A stretch of 64,000 bases of DNA from Paenibacillus mangrovi (GCF_022898935.1 NZ_JALIRP010000006.1:310001-374000), one strand, 5' to 3'; numbered from the stretch's first letter, positions 16,973-26,527 are shown. Numbers and translations: made by a program. The notes: generated by a model not told the origin, from the sequence alone.

Positions 16973-17887
16973 TTACTCATCTTGTGATTGAGGTAATTCG
17001 TCACCAAGCATTTCTTGGAGCTCCTCGGGATCTTCAGGAATATCAAAGAAGTCTGGGTCCAGTTGAGCATTGATTTTCTCGTAATCATCTACATTTAATT
17101 GCTGCTGCATGCTGAATGATGAGGTTAAATTTTCCTTTCTTGGGCGTCCTCTTTTTCTTGATGAGGTATTTTCATTTTCCTTTTGCGGTTTGCGTTGAAG
17201 GAGCAATTCGGTTTCTTTTCTTGCATATTCTGTTTTTAATTGCTCAACTTCCAACTTTCTTTCATATTCCATGCGTAACAGATCAATTTGGTGCTGCTGC
17301 TTTTGGCATTGTTCATTGAGTATACTGTTCTCTTCAGTTAGTCGTTGAACAATAGCTGGATAATCTGAAGATTCCCATTGTGTACGTTCATGTCTCATAA
17401 CCTCAACCACAGCTTCCTTATCAGCCAATGATTTCTTCAAAGTTCCACAAAGATCTTCAAGAACACTGTTTTGCTTGTGCCGTTCTAAAAGGTCTTTCGT
17501 TTGCTGATTTGACTGCTCTTCAATCTCGAGTAATCTGGCTCCCATTTTATCTTTCAATTGTTCGCTTTGCTGTAATTGATGTCTTAGCTCTTCCAATGTC
17601 GTCAACCATTCAGCTTCTTGATGTGCTGTTTCGTCGGCTGTCTTCTTCATCATTTGCACAATAGTTTCTTGAACCCGGGTTATGTTCTGTTCAATGTATT
17701 CCAAATCGTTAGCGTATCGTTTCGTTGCGTCTTGATGTTTTAACTGGTGAAGATCATAGATAGAGAGGAGATGCTGGAACCATTCTTTTTGCGTTTCGAA
17801 GTCTGAATTTTTGAACAGTTGATCAATCTTTTCCTTCAGTTCGGGAGCGACCTTTACTCCAAATGTTACATCCGCCATATTCTTCAT
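16973..17887 (-). CDS. RHH-like / coiled-coil / AT-hook DNA-binding protein (KfrA-like architecture)
   Basis: 304 aa; AAGGAG lies before ATG 17887. The N-terminus (VTFGVKVAPELKEKIDQLF, then QKEWFQHLLSIYDL) resembles a ribbon-helix-helix domain. Residues about 60-225 are a long coiled coil (ETIVQMMKK, QQSEQLKDKMGARLLEIEEQ). SRKRGRPRKE (about 243-252) is a classic AT-hook. The tail is acidic (DPDFFDIPEDPEELQEM). The layout recalls KfrA-type plasmid proteins that coat DNA and aid partition or silencing. In this island it could silence or organise AT-rich cargo; that is inference. Confidence 0.6.
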   Translation of the reverse strand: MKNMADVTFGVKVAPELKEKIDQLFKNSDFETQKEWFQHLLSIYDLHQLKHQDATKRYANDLEYIEQNITRVQETIVQMMKKTADETAHQEAEWLTTLEELRHQLQQSEQLKDKMGARLLEIEEQSNQQTKDLLERHKQNSVLEDLCGTLKKSLADKEAVVEVMRHERTQWESSDYPAIVQRLTEENSILNEQCQKQQHQIDLLRMEYERKLEVEQLKTEYARKETELLLQRKPQKENENTSSRKRGRPRKENLTSSFSMQQQLNVDDYEKINAQLDPDFFDIPEDPEELQEMLGDELPQSQDE

Positions 17888-18296
17888 ACGACTCCTTTAA
17901 TTTGGTTAACTGCATAACCCTTGACTAGCCTGAGGTTAACCGGTTTATTAAGTAAACTGGATATGTTTGCTCGTTATATATATACGCTTGAGATTTTTGA
18001 CTTATGAGAGGGCTGAGAAACTGAAATTGCAATTGACCTCAATATGTATAATTGCTACCATATTTTAGTTGGTTGTCTGATTTTCGATGAACAAATTGAT
18101 TCCTTGGAGGGTTAACGAATGCAATCAGTCCAACAAAAATAGGGTAATATATCTGGAACCATCTGGCATAGTTAATCGTAAAAATGGGCAGTGAATCATT
18201 AACTGTAGATCAAATCCAATTCAAAGATCGAACAGATAACTATTTTCCAAAGCAATCTCATCATAAGAGCTTAAATTATTGCTGTCAGATCTTCTT
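17888..18296. other. AT-rich 409-bp interval with no convincing gene
   Basis: This holds the upstream region of the AT-hook gene. A GGAGG followed by ATG (18119) opens only seven codons and stops, so it is a gene remnant or leader. I see no clear terminator or tRNA. Confidence 0.4.
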
Positions 18297-18515
18297 ATGT
18301 TTGTTAATTGCGAATGTAATGTCACTCTTCCAAGAGGTTTTGATAAAGTTGACGAATATGAACGGTTTCCTTTAGTAGCTGATATCTGGGTGTATTTTAT
18401 TCATCAGCTGGAGGATTTGGAAGCCTATGTACAGGATGAGGATGAAGTACATGAACTACATGAAGTGCGAAAGGTTATTCCGTTCCCAACTGATAGAATT
18501 AAAATAAAAGAATAA
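18297..18515 (+). CDS. Small acidic hypothetical protein (possibly a fragment)
   Basis: 72 codons from ATG 18297: MFVNCECNVTLPRG, then WVYFIHQLEDLEAYVQDEDEV. The amino-acid pattern looks coding, but there is no evident ribosome-binding site, so it may be the tail of a truncated gene. Not recognised. Confidence 0.35.
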   Translation: MFVNCECNVTLPRGFDKVDEYERFPLVADIWVYFIHQLEDLEAYVQDEDEVHELHEVRKVIPFPTDRIKIKE

Positions 18516-18610
18516 AGCTGATAATATTGCTTGTACATAATATTAAATCAATTGTGATTTATTTAGATTCTTTACTCTAATGAATCACTTATATACAAGG
18601 GGATAGGGAA

Positions 18611-19465
18611 ATGGGATTGCGATTTCGAAAAAGTATAAAAATTGCTCCAGGAATTCGACTTAATGTCAGTACCAAAAGTACAGGGATTAGTTTTGGAGGA
18701 AAAGGACTGCGCTACAGTATCAATTCCAGAACCGGCAGCCGTATAACCGCCAGTATTCCTGGTACGGGTCTTTCATATTCTGCTACATCCAGATCTGGCA
18801 GACAGTACAAAAGTCAAGCTTACCATAAACGAAATGAACTTGTTCGATTGCAAAGAGAAATGGATAAGCTGGAGAAACAAAAGCAGGCAATTTACGAAGT
18901 TCAGATGTTTGAAAATCAAGTTGAAATTATTAAATCTATTCATAAAGAATGCGATGAAGCATTCCATTGGAATGATATAAGGCAAATGCCGGCTCCATTT
19001 CTTTCAGGCGAAAAAGGACCTAGAGAGAGGTTTGCTCAGCAGGAATTGGATAATTTCAAGCCCAACATTATTCAAAAATGGTTTAAAACTGATGTGAAGA
19101 AACGGATACAACTGAGCGACAAAATTGACCAAGCTATTAGAGAAGATCAAGAAGATTATAAAAATTGGGAGAACGTTATATCGACTGCTTCTAAAATTGT
19201 ATCAGGTGATATTGATGAATATTTAAAGGTAATCGAAGAATTGTCGCCATTAGATGACCTCAGTGAGTTTGGAAGCGGATTTGAGTTTTTTATCGAGGAA
19301 CCGAAAACATTGGAGGTTGAATTTGAAGTCCATTCTCAGAATGTTATTCCTACAGAAACAAAAACACTGACGAAAAGCGGTAAGCTTTCAGTAAAACCAA
19401 TGACAAAAACAAACTATTTTGACTTATATCAAGAAAAGCAAAACAGCAGAGGCAAAGTTGCTTGA
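18611..19465 (+). CDS. DUF4236 domain protein
   Basis: 284 aa. Residues 1-58 match DUF4236: MGLRFRKSIKIAPGIRLNVS, then STGISFGGKGLRYSIN and SIPGTGLSYS. A coiled coil follows (LVRLQREMDKLEKQKQAIYE), then a charged region. GGGGATAGGG precedes the ATG. Family function is unknown. The 3' end overlaps, in another frame, an ORF encoding a DUF4357-like domain; see that entry. Confidence 0.75.
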   Translation: MGLRFRKSIKIAPGIRLNVSTKSTGISFGGKGLRYSINSRTGSRITASIPGTGLSYSATSRSGRQYKSQAYHKRNELVRLQREMDKLEKQKQAIYEVQMFENQVEIIKSIHKECDEAFHWNDIRQMPAPFLSGEKGPRERFAQQELDNFKPNIIQKWFKTDVKKRIQLSDKIDQAIREDQEDYKNWENVISTASKIVSGDIDEYLKVIEELSPLDDLSEFGSGFEFFIEEPKTLEVEFEVHSQNVIPTETKTLTKSGKLSVKPMTKTNYFDLYQEKQNSRGKVA

Positions 19466-19757
19466 AACTGAAGAGGGGTTCATTGTCTTAGAGAACTCCC
19501 AATGTCTGAAGCAGGTGCAGAATTCAATGCCTGAAGGTTATCTCAAACTCCGCGAGAAGTTAATTGAAACGAATGTTTTGGCGGATAACGGTAGCTTGTA
19601 TGTATTTAGAGAAAATGCAATATTCTCAAGTATCAGCGCCGCTGCGGCGGTTATTTTGGGAAGGTCGGCAGCTGGTCCAATCGAATGGGTGGATTCTGAT
19701 GGTTTATCGTATAAACAAAATCAGGAGAGAAAGTACAGCGTCCTAGAGCCCCAATAA
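19419..19757 (+). CDS. DUF4357-like domain, overlapping frame (frameshifted extension or separate ORF)
   Basis: About 90 residues resemble DUF4357, a domain found at the end of several restriction- and nucleic-acid-associated proteins: EEGFIVLENSQ, LREKLIETNVL, NGSLYVFRENAIFSS and AAAAVILGRSAAGPIEW. The frame opens at a weak TTG (19419) with no ribosome-binding site and overlaps the DUF4236 gene by 47 nt in the +1 phase. The simplest reading is that a single DUF4236-DUF4357 protein has lost frame near 19440, by mutation or by ribosomal frameshifting; a translationally coupled separate gene is also possible. Confidence 0.55.
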   Translation: MTYIKKSKTAEAKLLETEEGFIVLENSQCLKQVQNSMPEGYLKLREKLIETNVLADNGSLYVFRENAIFSSISAAAAVILGRSAAGPIEWVDSDGLSYKQNQERKYSVLEPQ

Positions 19758-19783
19758 GAAAGTAAATATTGATCTATTCGATA

Positions 19784-19817
19784 AGCTGGGCTGCTCATGG
19801 CATCCCGGCTTTGTTTT
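19784..19817 (+). terminator. Weak terminator-like hairpin after the DUF4357 ORF
   Basis: AAGC-T-GGG and CCC-G-GCTT can pair across a 13-nt loop and are followed by TTGTTTT. The stem is imperfect. Confidence 0.4.
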
Positions 19818-19985
19818 AGATGATGTAACACAGAGCTTGAATGAATTGATAATAAAAGGTGTTTAAGGACTTTATATCGAATAATGATAGAATCTGCTAC
19901 TATAGAACTAGTCTTATTATGCATTCGTGATAGATAGTTGTTATCAGAACCTGTAAATATCAACTGCGTATCGAGGTGTGGTGAA

Positions 19986-22900
19986 ATGGTTGGAAACTTT
20001 AAATTTTTGCAAAACCACTGGGAAATCTTATCGAACCTTGGCGAGATGGCGGAGCGTAATGTGCTCATTGATCCGAACACATCCCTGATTAAACTCCGCA
20101 TGTTCGGCGAGACATTAACGAAATACATATGTGCGATGGAAGAAATGGATGAGACGAAGGAGCTTTCGCAGGTCGACCGGTTGTCACAGCTGAAGCGGGA
20201 GGATCTCATAGCCGATGACATCGTGGATTACTTCCACACCCTTCGCAAGATCGGAAATAAAGCCGCTCACGAACCAGGTTACGGTTCAACGCGTGAAGCG
20301 CAAGCTTTGACGCTGCTGGCTTTCCGGCTTAGCGTTTGGTTTATGCAAGTATACGGTGATTGGAATTTCCAAGCGCCTGAATATATAGAGCCAGCAGAGC
20401 AGCAGGATACCGCTAGCAATGAAGAACAGCTGGATCAGTTGGCAAAAGCCTATGAAGAGAAGATGGCAAAGCTCCAGCAAGAGCTGGCTGCACTTCGCCA
20501 GCAACAGACTAATGTTACACAAGAGGATAAAAAGAAGCGTCATACGAAGTCGAAGCAAGCAGGCAGTGCCTTTACGCTTACGGAAGCTGAGACAAGGCTC
20601 ATTATCGATGAGAAGTTGTGTCAAGCTGGTTGGGAAGTAGATTCCCAAACGCTGCGTTATGGACTAGGCACTCGCCCGGAGAAAGGGCGCAATATTGCTA
20701 TCGCGGAATGGGCGCTAAAGACAGGATTCGCGGACTACGCACTGTTCTGCGGATTAGAATTAGTCGGGATCGTAGAAGCGAAGCGAATCAGCAAGAACGT
20801 AGAAGCGGACATCGCTCAAGCCAAAAAGTACGCGATGCAAGTCGTACGCCATGGCGATGAAATCATCCACGGACCGTGGGGCAACTATCAGGTGCCGTTC
20901 CTATTCTCGACGAATGGTCGTCCATACCTGGAGCAGCTGAAGCATATGTCCGGTATTTGGTTCCTGGACGCTCGCAAACCGACGAACCATCCGCGTCCAC
21001 TTCAAGCGTGGTATTCGCCGCAAGGGCTGAAGGATTTGCAACGGCAGGATGTAGAGAAGGCAGCCAAAGACTTGCAGGACGAGACGTTGGATTACTTGAA
21101 GCTACGTCCTTACCAGGAGGATGCAATTCTGTCTGTTGAGGGAGCGATTGATAACGGACAGCGTAGCATTTTGCTGGCGATGGCGACTGGCACCGGCAAA
21201 ACCCGTATGGCAATCGGGCTTATTTACCGTCTGATCAAGCATAACCGCTTTAAGCGTATTCTGTTCCTAGTGGACCGTTCGGCGCTGGGGCGTCAAGCAG
21301 AAGCGGCGTTCAAGGACTCCAAGCTGGAGAGCTATCATTCGTTTACGGAAATTTTTGAGCTTCAGACATTGGATGATAGGAAGCCGAATCCGGAGACGAA
21401 AGTGCAGATCGCTACTGTACAAGGGATGGTCAAGCGTATCTTCTATAACGAATCAGACGAGGCGGATATTCCATCCGTTGACCAATATGACTGCGTGATC
21501 GTCGATGAAGCCCATCGCGGTTATACTCTGGACAAGGAAATGTCCGAGCTGGAGCTAGAGTTCCGTGACCATGAGGACTATGTCAGCAAATACCGCAAGG
21601 TGCTTGATTATTTCGATGCGGTCCGGATCGGATTGACGGCAACGCCGGCTCTGCATACGGTTGAGATTTTTGGGCGTCCGGTCTTTAACTATTCATATCG
21701 TGAAGCGGTTATCGACGGGTATCTGATCGACCATGAACCTCCTATGCAGTTCGAAACTCAACTGAAGAAGCACGGGATCAAATGGCAGGTTGGCGAAGAA
21801 GTTGCAGTGTATGACATTTCGTCAGGTAATATTGAGAAAGAGCTGCTGCAGGATGAAATCAATTTGGAAGTGACCCAGTTCAATAAAACGGTCATTACGG
21901 AAAACTTCAACCGCGTCATTCTGGAAGAGCTGACGAAATATATCGATCCCGAATCAGACGGAAAGACGCTTATTTTCGCCGCGACCGACGATCATGCAGA
22001 TATGGTTGTGCGGATTTTCAAGGAAGAGTTGGAGAAAGCATATGGCGCGGTAGACGACAATGCCGTCCTCAAAATAACAGGATCGATCAAAGATCCGCTG
22101 CATGCCATTAAGCTGTTCAAAAATGAACGGCTGCCAAGCATCGTCGTAACGGTCGATTTGCTGACAACGGGCGTAGATATTCCAAGCATTACGAATCTCG
22201 TTTTTCTTCGTCGCGTGCGTTCGCGGATCTTGTATGAACAGATGCTAGGCAGAGCGACGAGAAGGTGCGACGAGATTGGCAAGGATCATTTTATGATCTA
22301 TGACGCCGTTGGAATCTATGAGACGTTGAAGCCGTACACGGACATGAAGCCGGTGGTGACGAAGCCGACGGTATCGCTTGATGTGCTGACGAATGAGCTG
22401 GCACATCTGGAGAGCGAAGAGCTGGGCAAGCCGCATAAAGATCAGATCATTGCCAAAATGCAGCGCAAGAAGCGTACTTGGATGCAGAAGGACCATGACG
22501 ACTTCAAGGCACTGTCCGGCGGGATGAGCATTGAGAAGTTTATCGAAGACTTAAAGAGCATGAGCGCTCTGCAAGCAAGCGCTGATTTGCAGGCGAAGAA
22601 GCCGCTGGTTGCTTTTATTGATGAGAATCGCGGCAGAGGACACCGGATCTATATATCGGAGCATGAAGATAAGCTGCTCTCCACCTCGCGTGGTTATGGT
22701 GACGCCGACAAGCCGGAGGATTACCTAGAAGGATTCCATGCATTTATCACAGAGAATCTGAACCTGATCCCGGCGCTCACGATTATTTGCACACGTCCGA
22801 ATGACCTGACACGTGATGAATTGCGCAAGCTTCGAGTGGAGCTCGACCAGAAGGGCTATTCGGAGAAAATGCTTCAGGCGGCATGGCGGGATGCGAAGAA

Positions 22901-23237
22901 CGAAGATATCGCAGCGGACATTATCAGCTTTATCCGTCAGCAGGCGCTCGGAGACCCATTAATTAGCCATGAAGAGCGGATTGAAGGCGCGATGAAAAAA
23001 ATATATGATATGAAAGTCTGGTCGAAGGTTCAAAAGGACTGGCTGAAACGAATCGAGAAACAGCTGCTCCAGGAATCGGTCTTAGACCCGAATCCAGAGA
23101 GAGCATTTGAGGTAGAGCCATTCAAGAGCAAGGGCGGCTATAAGCAGCTGAACAAGATTTTCGATGGCGAGATGGACACGATTGTAAAAACAATTAATAC
23201 AGCATTGTATACACCACGAAAGAGGGATTACGCGTAA
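19986..23237 (+). CDS. hsdR: HsdR, type I restriction enzyme translocase/nuclease subunit
   Basis: 1083 aa from ATG 19986 (GAGGTG at 19973-19978). Order of parts: N-terminal DUF4145-like region (FKFLQNHWEILSNLGEMAERN, HTLRKIGNKAAHE), coiled coil (EEKMAKLQQELAALRQQQ), a PD-(D/E)XK nuclease core (GFADYALF ... GIVEAKR, about residues 246-266), then a superfamily 2 motor: Walker A MATGTGKT (about 399-406), DEAH box VDEAHR (about 505), GLTATP motif, TTGVDIP and QMLGRATRR. The C-terminal part fits the EcoEI-type HsdR end. With HsdM and HsdS it forms the complex that cleaves unmodified DNA after translocation. The hsdM ATG follows its stop codon directly. All key motifs are intact. Confidence 0.96.
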   Translation: MVGNFKFLQNHWEILSNLGEMAERNVLIDPNTSLIKLRMFGETLTKYICAMEEMDETKELSQVDRLSQLKREDLIADDIVDYFHTLRKIGNKAAHEPGYGSTREAQALTLLAFRLSVWFMQVYGDWNFQAPEYIEPAEQQDTASNEEQLDQLAKAYEEKMAKLQQELAALRQQQTNVTQEDKKKRHTKSKQAGSAFTLTEAETRLIIDEKLCQAGWEVDSQTLRYGLGTRPEKGRNIAIAEWALKTGFADYALFCGLELVGIVEAKRISKNVEADIAQAKKYAMQVVRHGDEIIHGPWGNYQVPFLFSTNGRPYLEQLKHMSGIWFLDARKPTNHPRPLQAWYSPQGLKDLQRQDVEKAAKDLQDETLDYLKLRPYQEDAILSVEGAIDNGQRSILLAMATGTGKTRMAIGLIYRLIKHNRFKRILFLVDRSALGRQAEAAFKDSKLESYHSFTEIFELQTLDDRKPNPETKVQIATVQGMVKRIFYNESDEADIPSVDQYDCVIVDEAHRGYTLDKEMSELELEFRDHEDYVSKYRKVLDYFDAVRIGLTATPALHTVEIFGRPVFNYSYREAVIDGYLIDHEPPMQFETQLKKHGIKWQVGEEVAVYDISSGNIEKELLQDEINLEVTQFNKTVITENFNRVILEELTKYIDPESDGKTLIFAATDDHADMVVRIFKEELEKAYGAVDDNAVLKITGSIKDPLHAIKLFKNERLPSIVVTVDLLTTGVDIPSITNLVFLRRVRSRILYEQMLGRATRRCDEIGKDHFMIYDAVGIYETLKPYTDMKPVVTKPTVSLDVLTNELAHLESEELGKPHKDQIIAKMQRKKRTWMQKDHDDFKALSGGMSIEKFIEDLKSMSALQASADLQAKKPLVAFIDENRGRGHRIYISEHEDKLLSTSRGYGDADKPEDYLEGFHAFITENLNLIPALTIICTRPNDLTRDELRKLRVELDQKGYSEKMLQAAWRDAKNEDIAADIISFIRQQALGDPLISHEERIEGAMKKIYDMKVWSKVQKDWLKRIEKQLLQESVLDPNPERAFEVEPFKSKGGYKQLNKIFDGEMDTIVKTINTALYTPRKRDYA

Positions 23238-24725
23238 ATGGGCAATCAGGATATTGTACAGAAGCTTTGGAACTTGTGTAAGGTACTTAGAGGTGATGGT
23301 ATTACGTATCATCAATATGTAACGGAACTGACCTATGTATTGTTTTTGAAAATGATGAAGGAAACTGGTAACGAGGTTATACTGCCGGAAGAGTACCGAT
23401 GGGATTCGCTCACGGAACGCCATGGAATAGCGCTTCAACAACATTACAGACAGTTGCTGCTTGATCTTGGTAGCCAAGGTAACGAAACAATCAAGCAGAT
23501 TTATTTAAATGCAACCTCAAATATTAATGTACCTAAGAACCTGGAGAAAATCATTACGTTCATCGACCAGCTAGACTGGTACAGCGCAAAGGAAGAGGGT
23601 CTTGGCGATCTGTATGAGGGATTACTAGAAAAGAATGCTAGTGAGAGAAAATCGGGAGCAGGGCAATATTTTACGCCACGTCCTCTTATTGATGTGATCG
23701 TCAAGCTGGTCGACCCGCAGCCGGGCGAGCGTTGTAATGACCCTGCAGCAGGAACATTTGGTTTCATGATTGCGGCGGATCGCCATGTTCGCAGTAAAAC
23801 GGACGATTATTTCGATCTAGGGGAGAAGGAAGCCGAGTTCCAGAAGCACCAGGCATTCACCGGCGTTGAACTCGTAAAAGATACACATCGCCTCGCGATG
23901 ATGAATGCCATGCTTCACGATGTTCAAGGCAAAATTACGCATGGTGATACACTGTCTGACATTGGTTCAAATTTAAAAAACTATGATGTAATTTTGACGA
24001 ATCCTCCATTTGGAACGGATCAAGGTGGAGAACTTCCAACTCGTGAGGACCTAACATATACGACGACGAACAAACAACTTAATTTTCTTCAGCATATTTA
24101 TCGTGCCTTAAAAGCGAATGGTAAAACACGCGCGGCAGTTGTCCTGCCGGATAACGTATTGTTTGAGAGTGGAGTAGGTGCTAAGATCCGTGCCGATCTG
24201 ATGGACAAGTGCAATCTACATACTATTTTGCGTCTACCAACAGGCATTTTTTACGCGCAAGGCGTTAAGACGAACGTCTTATTCTTTACGCGTGAGAAGA
24301 CGGACAAGGACAGCACAAAGGACTTATGGGTATATGATATGCGTACAAATATGCCAAGCTTCGGCAAGCGGACTCCGCTGACTGTGGCTCATTTTGATGC
24401 TTTTGTGGCGGCTTATACGGCGGAGGATCGCATGAAGGTAGAAGATGAGCGCTGGAACGTTTTCACACGTGAGGATATTCGTAAGAAGGATGACAGCCTC
24501 GATATTGGCTTGATTGCCGACGAGTCTCTGTCCGCTTATGGTAACCTGCCTGACCCAATTGACTCGGCTGAGGAAGTGATTGGGAAGCTGGAAGAAGCGC
24601 TCGCATTGCTTGGCGAAGTTGTTGCCGAATTGAAAGCAATTGAGACGAAGCCGGTTAGTTATGAGGAAAACAAATCATCACTGGCAAAAGTCGCAGAAGC
24701 ATCCGGGGTGTACGGCAATGAGTAA
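23238..24725 (+). CDS. hsdM: HsdM, type I N6-adenine methyltransferase
   Basis: 495 aa; begins on the base after the hsdR stop. N-terminal HsdM_N helical bundle, then the N6-MTase domain: SGAGQYFTPRPLIDVIV, AdoMet motif I DPAAGTFGFM, and catalytic motif IV NPPFG (in DVILTNPPFGTDQ). The C-terminal region is helical. With HsdS it methylates the recognised adenines; with HsdR it forms the restriction complex. The 3' end overlaps hsdS by 8 nt, so expression is tightly coupled. Intact. Confidence 0.96.
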   Translation: MGNQDIVQKLWNLCKVLRGDGITYHQYVTELTYVLFLKMMKETGNEVILPEEYRWDSLTERHGIALQQHYRQLLLDLGSQGNETIKQIYLNATSNINVPKNLEKIITFIDQLDWYSAKEEGLGDLYEGLLEKNASERKSGAGQYFTPRPLIDVIVKLVDPQPGERCNDPAAGTFGFMIAADRHVRSKTDDYFDLGEKEAEFQKHQAFTGVELVKDTHRLAMMNAMLHDVQGKITHGDTLSDIGSNLKNYDVILTNPPFGTDQGGELPTREDLTYTTTNKQLNFLQHIYRALKANGKTRAAVVLPDNVLFESGVGAKIRADLMDKCNLHTILRLPTGIFYAQGVKTNVLFFTREKTDKDSTKDLWVYDMRTNMPSFGKRTPLTVAHFDAFVAAYTAEDRMKVEDERWNVFTREDIRKKDDSLDIGLIADESLSAYGNLPDPIDSAEEVIGKLEEALALLGEVVAELKAIETKPVSYEENKSSLAKVAEASGVYGNE

Positions 24726-26142
24726 GAAAAATTCTAAGTCGCAGGAAGAGCTGTTGAAAGAGGCTTTGGTTCCAGAAGATGAGCAGCCTTATGAGCTGCC
24801 GGCGAATTGGGTCTGGACTATAATGAATAAAGTCGTTGATGTAAGAGATGGTACTCACGATACACCTAAATATGTTGACAACGGCTATCCATTAGTAACA
24901 TCCAAAAATTTGAAAAATGGTTTGATTGATTTTTCAAATGTACAATATATCAGTGAAGAAGATCATATTGTAATAAATAAACGATCAAAAGTTGATGAAT
25001 ATGATACTTTATTTGCGATGATTGGTACGATAGGCAATCCATGCTATGTTGAGAATATACAGAATGAATTTAGTATAAAAAATGTTGCATTATTTAAGCC
25101 AAAGTTGATTGAAGCCAAGTTTTTATTCAGGTATTTAAGTAGCCCTCAGTATATTGAACCACTTGTTAATAATGCTAAAGGGAGTACACAGAAATTTGTA
25201 TCTTTAGGTGTTCTAAGAAACAGCAAGATCCCACTTCCACCATTAAACGAACAAAAACGAATCGCTGACAAAGTCGAAAAGCTCTTGAACAAAATCAATC
25301 ATGCCAAACAACTAATTGAAGAAGCCAGAGCAACCTTTGAACTTCGTCGAGCGGCGATTTTGGACAAGGCTTTTCGTGGGGAGTTTACAAAAAATAAGAT
25401 TTGTTTAGTAGACAATGTCATACTAAATTCAAACAAAGGTCAAATGATAGATGATGGAAAAAGCGAGGATTTACACAGACAATTAGTGAATATTATCCCG
25501 AAAAATTGGATTATTCATCCATTAGGTAATTTACTGCGTGAGGAAACGAGCATTTGTTACGGTATAGTCCAAACCGGTAAGGATACACCAGATGGAGTTC
25601 CAACAGTGCGTGCGGGTGATTTAAAGAATGGTTATTTTGATGTAAAAAGTTTGAAAAAAGTTGATAAAGAAATTGAAAAAAACTATCCACGTTCTAGACT
25701 TTCTGGAAGCGAATTATTAATTTCAATACGTGGTAGTGTTGGGTATGTTGGTATCCCTACTTCCGAGATGCAGGGAATAAATGTATCACGAGAAGTAGCA
25801 GTAATACCAATGAATAGGTCATTAACACAAAAATATTTGTCTTATTATTTCCAGTCTCCTATTGTACAAAACTATTTGAAATTAATTACCAAAGGTGTAG
25901 CCCAGCAAGGAATAAATTTAAATCAACTACGTACTTTACCTGTACCAGTACCTTCAATTATTGAACAAAATGATATAGTGAATTTTTTAGATGACCTGTT
26001 AGAAAAAGAAAAAATAATTAATCAAAATTTTGAAATGTTAAATGAAGATAATCTTAATAAATTGTCACAGACCTTGCTTTCCAGAGCGTTCCGTGGGGAA
26101 TTGGGAACAACTGACTTAGCTGAAAAAAATGCTCTGTGCTAA
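24718..26142 (+). CDS. hsdS: HsdS, type I specificity subunit
   Basis: 474 aa from ATG 24718. Two target-recognition domains, TRD1 (about residues 30-165, begins LPANWVWTIMNKVVDVRDGTHDTP) and TRD2 (about 255-400, IPKNWIIHPLGNLLREETS). Two conserved helical spacers follow them: LPPLNEQKRIADKVEKLLNKI with ILDKAFRGEF, and VPSIIEQNDIVNFLDDLLEKE with LLSRAFRGELG. TRD sequence sets the bipartite target, which cannot be deduced here. The gene is clearly more AT-rich than hsdR and hsdM, consistent with exchange of specificity genes between strains. Confidence 0.94.
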   Translation: MSKKNSKSQEELLKEALVPEDEQPYELPANWVWTIMNKVVDVRDGTHDTPKYVDNGYPLVTSKNLKNGLIDFSNVQYISEEDHIVINKRSKVDEYDTLFAMIGTIGNPCYVENIQNEFSIKNVALFKPKLIEAKFLFRYLSSPQYIEPLVNNAKGSTQKFVSLGVLRNSKIPLPPLNEQKRIADKVEKLLNKINHAKQLIEEARATFELRRAAILDKAFRGEFTKNKICLVDNVILNSNKGQMIDDGKSEDLHRQLVNIIPKNWIIHPLGNLLREETSICYGIVQTGKDTPDGVPTVRAGDLKNGYFDVKSLKKVDKEIEKNYPRSRLSGSELLISIRGSVGYVGIPTSEMQGINVSREVAVIPMNRSLTQKYLSYYFQSPIVQNYLKLITKGVAQQGINLNQLRTLPVPVPSIIEQNDIVNFLDDLLEKEKIINQNFEMLNEDNLNKLSQTLLSRAFRGELGTTDLAEKNALC

Positions 26143-26153
26143 AATTAATAAAA

Positions 26154-26192
26154 GAAATCATCTGGATAAACGAATAGGTTCCAGATGATTTC
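26154..26192 (+). terminator. Terminator of the hsd operon
   Basis: GAAATCATCTGGA (26154-26166) pairs with TCCAGATGATTTC (26180-26192), a 13-bp perfect stem, followed by TTATTT, 11 bp after the hsdS stop. Confidence 0.8.
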
Positions 26193-26527
26193 TTATTTAC
26201 TATTGATTTATATCGAAAAAACTTCCGACTAACCTTCTTCCCATCATACATAAACGATAAGGCTTTCTCCTCTACAACCGTCTCCAAATAAACCGTCTAA
26301 CCCCACAGCTGATAAACATAAGGCAGCGACCGCTCCACATATTTCAAATCCAATTCTACACTTTCAATTTGATACAGCAAGAAAAAGCTCGCCGTTGCGT
26401 AAATAATCGCCATCCTTAACAATGAGGGCTGCACAACGGAAGAGTTTAGCTTGGCGTATTCAACAGTCACCGGTATGTCGTCTCTTACAAAGTGCTGGAA
26501 AACGGAGAGCGCTATGTGATAACTCAT
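26190..26527 (-). pseudogene. Decayed second copy of the spoVR 3' end
   Basis: The minus strand encodes fragments of the SpoVR C-terminus: YAKLNSSVVQPS, then after a deletion and frame change [11 protein letters not shown], then [19 protein letters not shown], an in-frame stop (TAG), and TVYLETVVEE ... DGKKVSRKF. Over the last part about 30 of 47 residues match the intact C-terminus at 5610-6248, so it is a diverged homologue rather than a recent duplicate. About 100 codons are missing after VVQPS. It lies inside the island, 1.2 kb from attR. Confidence 0.85.

Noticed and set aside
18119-18142. Ribosome-binding site plus ATG before an apparent gene
   Set aside because: Only seven codons before a stop; at most a remnant or leader peptide.
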